This document shows positions 44,866 to 53,173 of a stretch of DNA of 64,000 nt, one piece after another. The notes beneath the pieces are model-generated. The model saw only the letters and a program-made list of their open reading frames with translations. It had not been told where the DNA came from and ran no database searches. Source of the stretch: JAWKIW01 sp041394145 (GTDB taxonomy: Bacteria > Actinomycetota > Acidimicrobiia > Acidimicrobiales > Acidimicrobilacustridaceae); assembly GCA_041394145.1 (NCBI GenBank), contig JAWKIW010000005.1, positions 186,001-250,000 of the forward strand, read 5' to 3'. Each line of letters opens with the position of its first letter. Position 1 is the stretch's first letter. Both the position numbers and the translations under genes were made by a program.

Positions 44866-45250
44866 ACCATCCCACCCGCCCCTGCCCGCCGGGTCGGAGG
44901 CCCGGCACCCGGGTGGCGTGCACACAGCTGACATCCCGCCTGCGCCCCCGGCGCAGCGGTCGGGCAGCGGGTGCCGGTTCCCGCCGGCGCCCCCTCGTCA
45001 CGGCCGGGTCCTCGACGGCTCTCCCTCTCGGCCGGCTGGACCCGGCCGCGGCGCGTGCGGGGGCGGCCGGAGGATCGGGCCGCGACGGTGGCCTTTCGGG
45101 TGTCTGACCGCCTGATGGCCAGGAGATGACCTTCGTCCCTGCCGTTCCGCTCCTGTCTGGTCGATGCTGTGGCGCAATAGGTATTGCCACAGGGTGACCC
45201 GGCGGGTGCCGGGACGAGGTGTGAGCCCGGCGGGTGGACAGGGGGAAGCG
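44866..45250. other. 385-bp intergenic region
   Basis: No convincing gene. It contains the dyad at 45167-45192 and a weak DosR half-site (GACCTTCGTCCC, 45128-45139). The part from 44866 to 45110 shows only GC-rich sequence. Confidence 0.6.
45167..45192. promoter_or_regulatory. AT-rich dyad upstream of the second unknown gene
   Basis: The inner GCAATA-GG-TATTGC is a perfect inverted repeat; the outer CTGTGG/CCACAG arms also pair if two bases are bulged. It lies about 60 nt before the ATG at 45251. AT content is well above the surroundings. Confidence 0.4.
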
Positions 45251-45637
45251 ATGTCGCTGCTGGTGCTGATCACGGGAACCGAAGGTTGGGCCATCGAGCA
45301 GGTCGAGCAGGCGCTGGCCGGCCGAGGTCACGTGGTGGGCCGCTTGGAGGAGCGCGGCCCGACCCCCGCCGACGTGGTGGTCACGGTGCGGGCCCATCCC
45401 GTGCCGAACGCGGTGCGGGCCGAGCGTGGGGTCGCCGAGGCCGTGGCCGCCGGCGTGCCCCTCGTGGTCGTCGGCGCCACGGTCGTCCACCCGTTCGGCG
45501 ACGACGTCGCGCTCGCGCACGAGGGCCTCGAGGGCGTCGTCGACGCGGTGGAAGATCTGCTCCTCGAGGCGGGGGGCGACCGCGACCCCGTCATCGTGCC
45601 GACGGCGGCGCTCGTCCGGGCGGCCCACCCGGGCTGA
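45251..45637 (+). CDS. Conserved protein of unknown function, paralogue of the 44236 gene
   Basis: 128 residues. LLVLITGTEGWAIEQVEQALAGRGHVVGRLEERGPTPADVVVTVRAHP ... AVAAGVPLVVVGATVVHPFGDDVALAHEGLEGVVDAVEDLLLEAG follows the N-terminal half of the protein at 44236 (same VLVL start, GHVV/GHEV helix end, VPLVV strand) but lacks the cysteines and the C-terminal domain. A possible single-domain signalling partner. ATG at 45251 after GGGGGAAGC; in-frame extension upstream is not protein-like. Confidence 0.68.
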   Translation: MSLLVLITGTEGWAIEQVEQALAGRGHVVGRLEERGPTPADVVVTVRAHPVPNAVRAERGVAEAVAAGVPLVVVGATVVHPFGDDVALAHEGLEGVVDAVEDLLLEAGGDRDPVIVPTAALVRAAHPG

Positions 45638-45757
45638 TGCCGCCGCGGAGGGCGGCGCCGGCCCGGGGGCGGCGTGCGGTGGTGGGCTGCGGCCGTGCCG
45701 CCGATCGGAGCCGCGAGGGACACCTCGCCCCCGAGCGTCCGTAGACTCCGCCACGTC

Positions 45758-46417
45758 ATGGAGACCGAGACCGTCTCGCTGTTCTTCGCGCTGCTGAGCC
45801 TGCTGGCGCTCGCCGCGGCCGCCGTGCTCGGCGTGGTCGGGCTGGTCTCGTGGCGCTCCGGGGGGACCCGCGGGGCCGGGCTGCGGGCCGACGTCGGGTC
45901 GGTGGCGCTGTGGCTCGGCTTCGCGGTGGCCCTCACCGCCACCCTCGGCAGCCTCTACTACTCCGAGATCGCCAAGTTCACGCCCTGCAAGCTGTGCTGG
46001 TACCAGCGCATCGCCATGTACCCGCTCGTGCTGCTGCTCGGCATCGCCGCCGTGCGCCGCGACCGCGGCATCCGCGTGTACGCCCTCGCCCAGGCCGGCG
46101 TCGGTGCCGCCATCGCGGCGTACCACACGTACCTGCAGGCGTTCCCCGACTCCTCGTCGTCGTTCTGCACGGTGGACGCGCCGTGCACGCTGCGCCACGT
46201 CTGGGAGCTCGGCTTCGTGTCGATCCCGTTCATGGCCCTGGCCGGCTTCCTGCTGATCATCGCCCTGCTGGCGGTGGGGAGCCCGATCGGCGGCCGTGGG
46301 AACGATCTGGCGGGCTCCGACGACCAGTACGTCGACGTGGGGGTCGACGACCATCCCGGGAACGGCGCCCTCGTGGGCGCGACGCCGGCCCCAGCCGACC
46401 AGGAGAGCCCCTCGTGA
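45758..46417 (+). CDS. dsbB: Disulfide bond formation protein DsbB
   Basis: 219 residues, four TM helices. Quinone-linked oxidase of the disulfide pathway: first cysteine pair C77/C80 (CKLCWYQRIAMYPL), second pair C137/C143 (SSFCTVDAPC) in the second external loop. It has an extra N-terminal TM (FFALLSLLALAAAAVLGVVGLV) and an acidic C-terminal tail of ~50 residues. Its stop overlaps the GTG of the thioredoxin-like gene, its probable partner. An oxidising envelope would serve the cysteine-paired binding proteins encoded at 50-54 kb (inference). Confidence 0.9.
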   Translation: METETVSLFFALLSLLALAAAAVLGVVGLVSWRSGGTRGAGLRADVGSVALWLGFAVALTATLGSLYYSEIAKFTPCKLCWYQRIAMYPLVLLLGIAAVRRDRGIRVYALAQAGVGAAIAAYHTYLQAFPDSSSSFCTVDAPCTLRHVWELGFVSIPFMALAGFLLIIALLAVGSPIGGRGNDLAGSDDQYVDVGVDDHPGNGALVGATPAPADQESPS

Positions 46418-47244
46418 GCAACCGACCCAACCGCAAGCCGACCGCCGCGCTGCACGCCCGCAACACCAGGGTGCAGCAGGCCAAGGCCGCCGAACGCTCG
46501 TCCCGGGTGCCGTGGATCCTCGCCGGCGTGGCCGTCGTCGTGGTCGTGGTGCTCGTGGTCGCCGTGCTGCTCACCCGCAAGAGCGACACCACCCAGACGG
46601 CGACCGGCTCGGGCGGCGCCAGCCCCGGCACCGTGGTCTCGGGAGGCCTCTCCTACGGGAACGTGACGGTCTCGGGGACGCCGCTGCCCCAGTACCAGTC
46701 CGCCGGCGCCTCCGATGCCGCCATCGGTCAGGTCGCGCCGACGCTGACCGGCTCGACCATGAGCGAGGCGCCCATCACCATCGGCAACGACGGCAAGCCC
46801 AAGGTGGTCATGTTCCTCGCCCACTGGTGCCCGCACTGCCAGGCCGAGGTGCCTCGGATCCAGGAGTGGCTGAACGCCAACGGCCAGCCCTCCGACGTGG
46901 AGCTGTACGCCGTGGCCACCGGCACGAGCGACCAGAAGCCCAACTTCCCGCCCTCGAAGTGGTTGAAGAAGGAGGACTGGACGGTGCCGACCATGGTCGA
47001 CGACGAGAAGGCCACCGCTGCCGACGCCTACGGCCTGTCCAGCTTCCCGTACTTCGTGGTCGTCGGGGCCGACGGCAAGGTCGTGGCCCGCACCAGCGGC
47101 GAGCTGACCACCGAGCAGTTCGTTGCCCTGATCGACCAGGCCCGGGCCGCGGGCGGCGCAGGCACGGCCGGCACCGCCGGCACCGTGCCGGGATCGGGCG
47201 CGGCCTCGCCGGCGGGCACCGCGGTGGGCTCGGCCCGCGGCTGA
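46414..47244 (+). CDS. Membrane-anchored thioredoxin-fold disulfide oxidoreductase
   Basis: 276 residues: TM near residues 34-53 (WILAGVAVVVVVVLVVAVLL), then a TlpA/DsbA-type thioredoxin domain with active site C139-P-H-C142 (MFLAHWCPHCQAEVPRIQEW) and cis-proline region (LSSFPYFVVVGADG). CPHC is typical of DsbA-like oxidases. The C-terminal tail is Gly/Ala/Thr-rich. GTG overlaps the dsbB stop (GTGA), so the two form a DsbB-DsbA-like pair acting outside the membrane. The external face is inferred from the single N-terminal TM. Confidence 0.9.
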   Translation: MSNRPNRKPTAALHARNTRVQQAKAAERSSRVPWILAGVAVVVVVVLVVAVLLTRKSDTTQTATGSGGASPGTVVSGGLSYGNVTVSGTPLPQYQSAGASDAAIGQVAPTLTGSTMSEAPITIGNDGKPKVVMFLAHWCPHCQAEVPRIQEWLNANGQPSDVELYAVATGTSDQKPNFPPSKWLKKEDWTVPTMVDDEKATAADAYGLSSFPYFVVVGADGKVVARTSGELTTEQFVALIDQARAAGGAGTAGTAGTVPGSGAASPAGTAVGSARG

Positions 47245-47278
47245 CCGAACGACCTGGACCCTGTCGGGGGAGGAAGCG

Positions 47279-48013
47279 ATGGAGCGGTTCGAGGGCAAGG
47301 TCGTGCTGGTCACCGGGTCCTCCAGCGGGATCGGGGAGGCCACCGCTCGCCGGTTCGCCGCCGAGGGCGCCACGGTGGTGGTGAACTCCTCGTCGTCGGT
47401 GGCCACCGGCGAGGCGGTGGCGGCATCGCTGCCGAGCTCGTCGTACGTGCAGGCCGACATCTCCGACGCCGACGACTGCGGCCGACTCATCGATGCGGTG
47501 GTGGGAGAGCACGGGCACCTCGACGTGCTCGTCAACAACGCCGGGGTGACCGAGGTGATCCCCCACAAGGACCTCGACGCCGTCACCGACGAGATCTTCC
47601 GGCGCATCCTCGAGGTCAACGTCCTCGGCACGTGGCGGCTCACCCGGCTGGCGATGCCGCACCTGGAGGCCACCGGCGACGGGGCCGTCGTCAACATCAC
47701 CTCGCTGGCCGGTGTGCGACCGACGGGCTCGTCGATCCCCTACGCGGCGTCGAAGGCGGCGTTGAACCACCTCACCGCGCTGCTGGGCAACGTGACCGGC
47801 CCTGCGGTGCGGGTCAACGCCGTGGCGCCGGGCCTGGTCCGCACGCCGTGGACGGCCGACTGGCAACCGCTGCACGACGCCATGGCCACGATGAACCCGC
47901 TGCAGCGGTCCGCCGAGCCCGACGACATCGCCGAGGTGGTGGTCGACGTGGCCGCCGCCCGCTACCTCACCGGCCAGGTCGTGGTCGTCGACGGCGGCCT
48001 CGGCCTGCGCTGA
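47279..48013 (+). CDS. Short-chain dehydrogenase/reductase
   Basis: 244 residues, classical SDR. Cofactor motif TGSSSGIG (12-19), NNAG (VNNAGVTEV), catalytic Ser in NITSLAG and YAASKAAL. C-terminal YLTGQVVVVDGGLGLR is the family end. NAD(P) preference is not clear (NSSSS after the second strand suggests NADP). Substrate unknown; FabG-like alcohol or ketone. ATG at 47279, with GGGGGAGGAAGC as ribosome site. Not overlapped with the thioredoxin-like gene (34-nt gap). Confidence 0.93.
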   Translation: MERFEGKVVLVTGSSSGIGEATARRFAAEGATVVVNSSSSVATGEAVAASLPSSSYVQADISDADDCGRLIDAVVGEHGHLDVLVNNAGVTEVIPHKDLDAVTDEIFRRILEVNVLGTWRLTRLAMPHLEATGDGAVVNITSLAGVRPTGSSIPYAASKAALNHLTALLGNVTGPAVRVNAVAPGLVRTPWTADWQPLHDAMATMNPLQRSAEPDDIAEVVVDVAAARYLTGQVVVVDGGLGLR

Positions 48014-48089
48014 CCGCCGCGGCCTTCCGCCCCCCGGCCCGCCCCGCGTCCCCCCACGCCCGCCCGCCGCCCCGCCTCTCCCCACGAAT

Positions 48090-48130
48090 CGGTGACGGTT
48101 GTTCGCTCATGGGATGAAGAACCGTCACCG
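48090..48130. other. Inverted repeat with 11-bp arms downstream of the SDR gene
   Basis: CGGTGACGGTT at 48090-48100 and AACCGTCACCG at 48120-48130, perfect, with a 19-nt loop. It lies about 80 nt after the SDR stop and about 105 nt before the next start. It could be a terminator stem or an operator pair; no U tract. Confidence 0.5.
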
Positions 48131-48234
48131 GAAGCCCGGCTGGCGGCTGCTGGGCAGTGCGGTCGGGCTGGCGGCGGCGAATTGAGTAGTCGTCACTCAG
48201 GACCCACCAACCCCCCGCATGATGGGATGCCGGC

Positions 48235-48468
48235 ATGGGTCTCGACGACGTCCGACGGCGCCTCGCTCACGACCCGGCCTTCGCCGATCAGGTGATCGTC
48301 GACCCGCGTCGCACCCTCGAGCCCTACGACCTCGGGGTCGACGAGCTGCGGGTCCTGATCGACCAGCTCAACGACGACCCCGACCTCGGCCCGGTCGAGC
48401 AGCGCCGCCGGCGGGCCCGCTTCTTCGGGCTGCTCGCCGAGCGGCGCACCGACGGCCACGAGGCGTGA
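48235..48468 (+). CDS. Small conserved hypothetical protein
   Basis: 77 residues, all helical and charged: MGLDDVRRRLAHDPAFADQ, then VDPRRTLEPYDLGVDELRVLIDQLNDDPDLGPVEQRRRRARFFGLLAER. The pattern (R-L..DP.F, P...L....L.. L) resembles the short helical Nif11/leader-like or Os_HI-type proteins but is too short to assign. ATG at 48235; a small inverted repeat (TGAGT ... ACTCA) lies 36-52 nt upstream. Modest support. Confidence 0.5.
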   Translation: MGLDDVRRRLAHDPAFADQVIVDPRRTLEPYDLGVDELRVLIDQLNDDPDLGPVEQRRRRARFFGLLAERRTDGHEA

Positions 48469-48747
48469 GCCGACGCTGGCGGGCACCGGTGCGGCGCAGC
48501 CGTAGGGCTTCAGCGGTGAGCACGGGCGCGGCGGCCTCAGCGGTCGACCGCGTCACGGGCGCCCACGGGTGCGCTCGGTGAGGTTCGATCGGTGGCTCCC
48601 CTGCGGTGCGATCGCCGTGTCGCAGGCGCGAAACCCCTGGTCAGGAGCCTCATGGTCGGTCGCTGTCGTCCGGGTGGCGGGTGCCACAGCTAATTAGTGC
48701 GAAAAGGGGGTGTCTGAGCGCGGGAAACGGGGGGAGCCGGTCGTATC

Positions 48748-49359
48748 GTGCGCTTCGTGGAACCGCTCACCTTCCTCCTCATCGCCGGGATCACCCTGCT
48801 GCTCATGGAGCCAGCGGTGTACCTGGCCCACCGCTACGTGATGCACGGGTTCGGGGCCGGGTGGCACAACAGCCACCACAAGCGCCGGACGAGCAAGGTC
48901 GAGAAGAACGACCTCTTCCCGGTGGTGTTCGCCGCCATCACCATCGCGGTGATGTTCGTGGGCAGCCAGGTGGAGGCCCTTCGGGTGCTGCTGCCGATCG
49001 GCGCCGGGGTGACCGCCTACGGCCTCTCGTACGCCTTCGTGCACGAGCTGTACATCCACCGCCGCCTCAAGTTCTTCACCTGGCGGGTCAAGTGGCTCGA
49101 GCCCCTCGTCGACGCCCACGTGCTGCACCACCGCTTCAACGGCGAGCCCTACGGCTTCCTCCTCCCGGTCGTGCCGGCCCACATCAAGGCCAAGGCCGCC
49201 CGCCTCGGCGACAAGATCACCTGGGACCGCCAGGCCATCCTTGCCGGCGAGCCCGCCGGCAAGGGCTCCCGCCCGCCGGTGATCGACCTCGAGCCCGCCG
49301 GGCGTCCGGTCGCGGCGCCGTCACCCGCCCCCAGGACCCCGGAGCTCGTCGGCGCCTGA
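48748..49359 (+). CDS. crtZ: Beta-carotene hydroxylase CrtZ-like (sterol desaturase family)
   Basis: 203 residues with four TM helices. The di-iron histidine motifs of CrtZ are complete: HRYVMH (28-33), HNSHH (40-44), HELYIH (99-104) and HVLHH (124-128). Hydroxylates beta-ionone rings of carotenoids to zeaxanthin-type pigments. No other carotenoid gene is in the window. GTG at 48748; the ~40-residue C-terminal tail (AGEPAGKGSRPP ...) is Pro-rich. Two hairpins follow the gene. Confidence 0.9.
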   Translation: MRFVEPLTFLLIAGITLLLMEPAVYLAHRYVMHGFGAGWHNSHHKRRTSKVEKNDLFPVVFAAITIAVMFVGSQVEALRVLLPIGAGVTAYGLSYAFVHELYIHRRLKFFTWRVKWLEPLVDAHVLHHRFNGEPYGFLLPVVPAHIKAKAARLGDKITWDRQAILAGEPAGKGSRPPVIDLEPAGRPVAAPSPAPRTPELVGA

Positions 49360-49422
49360 CCCCGGCGTCCGAGCCCGGCGCCCGAGACGCTCGGGCCCCT
49401 CATCTCCATCGGTCTCCCACCC

Positions 49423-49455
49423 CCGAGGCCCGGCGTCCCGCCCGCCGGGCCTCGG
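49423..49455 (+). terminator. Hairpin terminator after crtZ
   Basis: Perfect 13-bp stem (CCGAGGCCCGGCG and its complement) with 7-nt loop. A smaller hairpin (GCCCGAG-ACG-CTCGGGC) is at 49380-49396, nearer the stop. Either or both could end the crtZ transcript. Confidence 0.65.
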
Positions 49456-49543
49456 CGCCTGGCGGGTCGTCGTTCGGGCCGGTCCATCACGCACCGGTGC
49501 TCGCCGGCCGGCGAGCTTCGAGGCCTGGCGATCCGGCGGGTTG

Positions 49544-49866
49544 TCAGCGCGCGGCGGCAGGGGTAGATCCGGTCCACCCAGCGGTGGTCGTGCAGGCCGA
49601 TGGCCTCTCGCTGCAGGCAGAGCCGGTCCCGGGCCTCGAGGAACGCCCGCCGGGCGGCGCGGTACTCGACCAGCAGGTCGCCGGCGACCGGGGCGCTCCA
49701 ATCTCCGGGCCTCCCGTCGCATCGAGGCGTTCGAGCAGGGCGGCGCAGCGCAGCGACGCCTCCTCGAGGCGGTCGCCGGCCTTGCGCATGGTGGCGGCCC
49801 GCCCTTGGCCAGCTCGCCCTGCACCACGGCGAAGTAGCGCTCCGACGCCGTCTCCGTCACCGCCAT
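49544..49866 (-). CDS. Small helical hypothetical protein; frame interrupted
   Basis: Reading across frames gives MAVTETASERYFAVVQGELAKG, RAATMRKAGDRLEEASLRCAALLERLDATGG, then DLLVEYRAARRAFLEARDRLCLQREAIGLHDHRWVDRIYP. All parts are amphipathic helices, as in a coiled coil. Shifts lie near 49800 and 49690, both in G/C runs. The end is approximate because the last frame is uncertain. Function unknown. It lies just downstream of tRNA-Lys on the same strand. Confidence 0.5.
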
Positions 49867-49969
49867 CGAGGCTAGCGAGGCGCCGGGCAGGCGGCGGCCC
49901 TCGATGTGACTCGAACCTGGACCCGCTGGTGGACCGTGGGTCGAGCCACGCCGGGAGCGGTGGCCCCTG

Positions 49970-50040
49970 TACGCCCCCGACTCGAACCCGGAACCCTCGG
50001 ATTAAAAGTCCGCTGCTCTGACCAGTTGAGCTAGGGGCGC
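49970..50040 (-). tRNA. tRNA-Lys (anticodon TTT), with a short 3' T-stem
   Basis: The complement begins GCGCCCCTAGCTCAACTGGT, with the D arm and an anticodon arm GCGGA-CTTTTAA-TCCGA (TTT at 34-36, Lys). The acceptor closes with GGGGCGT and discriminator A. Between T loop TTCGAGT and the acceptor only CG remains where CCCGG is expected to pair with CCGGG, so three bases are missing in a C/G run. Length 71 nt instead of ~74. Likely a sequence error, otherwise a damaged gene. Confidence 0.85.
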
Positions 50041-50058
50041 GCCCCGCCAACCTACTCG

Positions 50059-50101
50059 CCGGCCCCGGCCCCGGCCTCGGCCCCGGCCCCGGCCCCGGCC
50101 C
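50059..50101. repeat. GC-rich hexanucleotide run
   Basis: About seven copies of CCGGCC/CCCCGG in register (with one CCTCGG variant) between tRNA-Lys and the terminator of the ABC operon. A low-complexity stretch, prone to length variation. Confidence 0.75.
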
Positions 50102-50121
50102 GTGTGGCGGCCAGCACCGGC

Positions 50122-50171
50122 GTTCCTGTCATCGATCTGGGCGTTCCCGCCCGCAGAACGATGACAGGAAC
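50122..50171 (-). terminator. Large stem-loop at the end of the ABC transporter operon
   Basis: GTTCCTGTCATCG (50122-50134) pairs perfectly over 13 bp with CGATGACAGGAAC (50159-50171), 24-nt loop. It starts 19 nt after the stop of the last substrate-binding gene. Longer and less GC-rich than the other hairpins here. Confidence 0.7.
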
Positions 50172-50189
50172 ACCGAGAGTCGAGTCGAC

Positions 50190-51704
50190 TCAGTTGCCGA
50201 CCTCGCGGTTGTAGCGGGTGAGCAGCGTGTCGATCTCGCTCTGGGCCTGCTGGAGCGCGTCGTTCGGCGACTTGTTGTTGAACATCAGCTGGTCCTGGGC
50301 CGAGTTGACCGCCTGGCGGAACTGGTCGTAGGGGCCGATGAGCGGTCCGGGGAACGACGGGTCGATGGCCAGGACCTGGTCGTAGGCGATCTTGAGCCAG
50401 CGACCCGACAGCGTCGTGGTGAACGCCTGCTGCACCGCGGGCTGGTCGGCGGCCTTGGTGTTGTAGGGCAGGAACGAGCCCCCGGTGAACATCTTCGCCT
50501 GGGCCTCGGGCGTGTTCATGAACTTCATGAAGTCCCACGCCGCGGCCTGGACCTCGGGCTTGGTCGTGTTGGTGATGTACCAGGCCGAGCCGCCGACCTG
50601 GGTCTTGCCCGGGTTCTCCAGCACGGGGAAGGGGCCGGCCGTGAGGTCGAGGCCCGACACGTTGACGTCGTTGATGGCGTCGCCCCCGGCCCCGCCGGTG
50701 TCGACCTTCTGGCCGCCGAGGAACGCCTCGATCGAGGTCGCGGCCGAGGAGGTGTCGACGAGCATCGAGGCCTTCTGCTGGGCCATCGCCAGGTACTGGT
50801 TCACCTGGCCGGGCGTCGCCGGGATGGGCTCGAGCAGGCCGGCGTCCTGCATGCCCTTGAACCACTCGAACAGCTTCGTCGCCTGCGGGTTGTCGGCGAG
50901 CGTCGCCTTGTCGGTGGTGCCCGAGCCGCGGCCGTTGTCGTTGTTGACCACGCTCGACTTCGCGCCGGTGAGCCAGAACTCGGTCTTCCACGACGCGAAC
51001 TCGTGCACGAGCGGCTTGTCGGCCACACCGGCGGCCTTGATCTTCTCGGCGTCGGCTCGCAGCTCGTCGAGGGTCGCCGGTGGCTTGTCGGGGTCCAGCC
51101 CGGCCTTGCGGAAGTGGTCCCGGTTGTAGAAGAGCAGCACGTTGCCCAGGTTGGCCGACGCCGGCCACAGCGTCCCCTGGATCGTGTAGTAGTCCTTCGC
51201 CGTCTTGGCGAACGACGCCATGTCGTAGCTGTCGGCCTGGATGCACGACTGCGCCGGCAGGATCACCCCGGAGTCGGCCATGGACTGGGTGAAGGTGTCG
51301 TCGACCATGACGACCCCGGGCAGCTGCTTGGACGGCACCGCCGCGTTGAACTTCTTCTGCAGCTCCTGGTAGTCGCTGCCCTGGCTCTCGAGCACGACCT
51401 TCACCTTCGACTGCTTGGCGTTGTACTCGGCGGCCAGCTCCTTGAGGGTGTCGCCCGGCTTGGCCGTCTGGGTGTGCCACACCACCACCTCGACGGGTTG
51501 GGTGGCCTTGTCGAGGGCGTCGAGCGGGCACGGCGGGAGCGCGCCGGCCTGCCCGCCGGCCGACCCGCCCGTGGTGCCGCCGCCGGAGTCCGAGCTGCTG
51601 CAGGCGAGGCCGGCCAGCAATGCGCCGGCGGCGAGGACGGCACCGGCGAGGCGGCGGCGATGGCGCCGTGGCTCGGTGCGGGGGGTGGGCGCGTCGTTGC
51701 GCAT
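50190..51704 (-). CDS. ABC transporter substrate-binding lipoprotein 1 (carbohydrate type)
   Basis: 504 residues: lipobox LLAGLAC then a Ser/Gly linker and a type-1 extracellular solute-binding domain (cluster B/MalE-like). Conserved features shared with its two paralogues are LPPCPLDALDKATQPVEVVVWH after the lipobox, ILPAQSCI, LLFYNRDHFRKAGLDPDKPPATLDEL and FPGPLIGPYDQFRQAV near the C-terminus. The two cysteines in PPCP and SCI suggest a disulfide. ATG at 51704 shares a base with the upstream stop (TGATG). The ligand is probably a sugar or oligosaccharide, not readable. Last gene of the operon, followed by the stem-loop at 50122. Confidence 0.92.
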   Translation of the reverse strand: MRNDAPTPRTEPRRHRRRLAGAVLAAGALLAGLACSSSDSGGGTTGGSAGGQAGALPPCPLDALDKATQPVEVVVWHTQTAKPGDTLKELAAEYNAKQSKVKVVLESQGSDYQELQKKFNAAVPSKQLPGVVMVDDTFTQSMADSGVILPAQSCIQADSYDMASFAKTAKDYYTIQGTLWPASANLGNVLLFYNRDHFRKAGLDPDKPPATLDELRADAEKIKAAGVADKPLVHEFASWKTEFWLTGAKSSVVNNDNGRGSGTTDKATLADNPQATKLFEWFKGMQDAGLLEPIPATPGQVNQYLAMAQQKASMLVDTSSAATSIEAFLGGQKVDTGGAGGDAINDVNVSGLDLTAGPFPVLENPGKTQVGGSAWYITNTTKPEVQAAAWDFMKFMNTPEAQAKMFTGGSFLPYNTKAADQPAVQQAFTTTLSGRWLKIAYDQVLAIDPSFPGPLIGPYDQFRQAVNSAQDQLMFNNKSPNDALQQAQSEIDTLLTRYNREVGN

Positions 51705-53170
51705 CAGAAGCCCTCCTTCTGGTACTGCTGCAGCAGTGCGGTGATGTCGTCGCTGGCCTTGGTCACGGTGGGCTGGGCCTGGCCGTTGTTGAAGATGACC
51801 TCGTCGACGCTCTTGCGGATCGCCTGGCGCACCTGGTCGTAGGGGCCGATGAGCGGTCCGGGGAACTTCGGGTCGACACCGGTGAGCAGCTCGTCGTAGG
51901 CGATGGCCAGCCAGCGGCCGGCGCGGGTGTTGGTCCAGTTGTCGACGATCCGGGCGTCCTTGGCCGCCGACATCCGGTAGGGCAGGTAGGAGCCCACGAG
52001 GTTCCAGGTGACCTGGGACTCGAGCGAGTTGAAGTACTTCATGAAGTCCCAGGCCCCGGCCTGGACCTCGGGCGGGTTGGTGTTGGCGATGTACCAGGCG
52101 CCACCACCCATGGCGAGCCGTCCCGGCTCCTTGATGCCCGGCACCTTCGCGGCGCCGATGTCGAGGGCCTGCAGGTCGACCGCGCCGGGGTCGACGTCGG
52201 CGGGCAGCCCCCGCGTGTTGAGGTCGCCCTTGAGGAAGGCCTCGACCGAGGTGGCCGCCGTGGAGGTCTCGATGGTCATCGAGGCCTTCTGGTTGGCCAT
52301 GGCGAGGTACTGGCCGACCTGCCCGGGGGTCTGGGGCAGCGCTTCCATCAGGCCCTCGTCGATCATCTCGCGCACCCACTGGTAGAGGGAGACCGTGGTG
52401 GGGTTGTCGTAGGCGGAGGCGTCGGTCTTGCCCGTCCCGCGACCGTTGTCGTTGTTGACGAGCGGTGCGCCGGCACCGGTCAGGAACATCTCGATGATCG
52501 CCGGGCTCACCTGCAGGACCACCGGCTTGTCGACCACGCCGGCCGCCTTGATCTTGCGGGCCCACTCGCGGACCTCGTCGAGGGTCCCGGGCGCCTTCTC
52601 GGGATCGAGCCCGGCCCGTCGGAGGTGGTTCTTGTTGTAGTAGAGCAGCGCCCCCGACAGGCTGAGCGACGCCGGGTACAGCACGCCGTCGATCGTGTAG
52701 TACGCCTGGCCCGTGGGCAGGAAGTCGCTCATGTCGTAGCCGTCGGCCTTGATGCACGACGTGGCTGGGAGCACCGTGCCCGAGTCGACGATCTGCTGGG
52801 TGACCGTGTCGTCGAGGATGGAGATGCCCGGCAGGTCCTTGGCCTTCACCCCGGCCTGGTACTTGCGCCACAGCTCGTCGTTGTCCGAGCCCTGGTTCTC
52901 GACCCGCACCTTCACCTTCGACTGCGAGGCGTTGTACTCGTTGGCGATCTGCTCCAGGGCATCACGGGTCTTGGCCTGCAGGAAGTGCCAGATCGTGACC
53001 TCCACCGGACCGGTGGCCTTGTCGAGGGCGTCGAGCGGGCACGGCGGCAGGTTCGCCGCCTGGTCGGTGCCCGTGGTGCCGCCGCCCTGCTCGCTCTTGG
53101 AGCAGGCCGCCCCGAGCAGGCTCACCGCGGCGAGGACGGTGACGGCCAACCGGGTCGTACGGCCCCGCAC
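51704..53170 (-). CDS. ABC transporter substrate-binding lipoprotein 2
   Basis: 488 residues: lipobox SLLGAAC, linker (SKSEQGGGTTG), then the same binding domain with PPCPLDALDKATGPVEVTIWH, VLPATSCI, LLYYNKNHLRRAGLDPEKAPGTLDEV and FPGPLIGPYDQVRQAI. It differs from its neighbours over most of the ligand-binding region, so the paralogues may bind different sugars. GTG start at 53170, 3 nt after the stop of gene 3 in the order of transcription. Coupled to the downstream gene by TGATG. Confidence 0.92.
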   Translation of the reverse strand: MRGRTTRLAVTVLAAVSLLGAACSKSEQGGGTTGTDQAANLPPCPLDALDKATGPVEVTIWHFLQAKTRDALEQIANEYNASQSKVKVRVENQGSDNDELWRKYQAGVKAKDLPGISILDDTVTQQIVDSGTVLPATSCIKADGYDMSDFLPTGQAYYTIDGVLYPASLSLSGALLYYNKNHLRRAGLDPEKAPGTLDEVREWARKIKAAGVVDKPVVLQVSPAIIEMFLTGAGAPLVNNDNGRGTGKTDASAYDNPTTVSLYQWVREMIDEGLMEALPQTPGQVGQYLAMANQKASMTIETSTAATSVEAFLKGDLNTRGLPADVDPGAVDLQALDIGAAKVPGIKEPGRLAMGGGAWYIANTNPPEVQAGAWDFMKYFNSLESQVTWNLVGSYLPYRMSAAKDARIVDNWTNTRAGRWLAIAYDELLTGVDPKFPGPLIGPYDQVRQAIRKSVDEVIFNNGQAQPTVTKASDDITALLQQYQKEGF

Positions 53171-53173
53171 GGC

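Noticed and set aside
45126..45139. DosR box ahead of the gene at 45251
   Set aside because: Only the right half (GTCCC) and GAC match; the left GGG is ATG. Too weak to list as a site.
47242..47255. Third copy of the TGACCGAACGGT operator before the SDR gene
   Set aside because: Only the left half and centre (TGACCGAACG) match; the right half is ACCT.
49905..49945. Second tRNA-like 3' segment (GGTTCGAGTC on the minus strand) next to tRNA-Lys
   Set aside because: Only the T loop resembles a tRNA; the flanking bases do not form T or acceptor stems and no anticodon arm is found.
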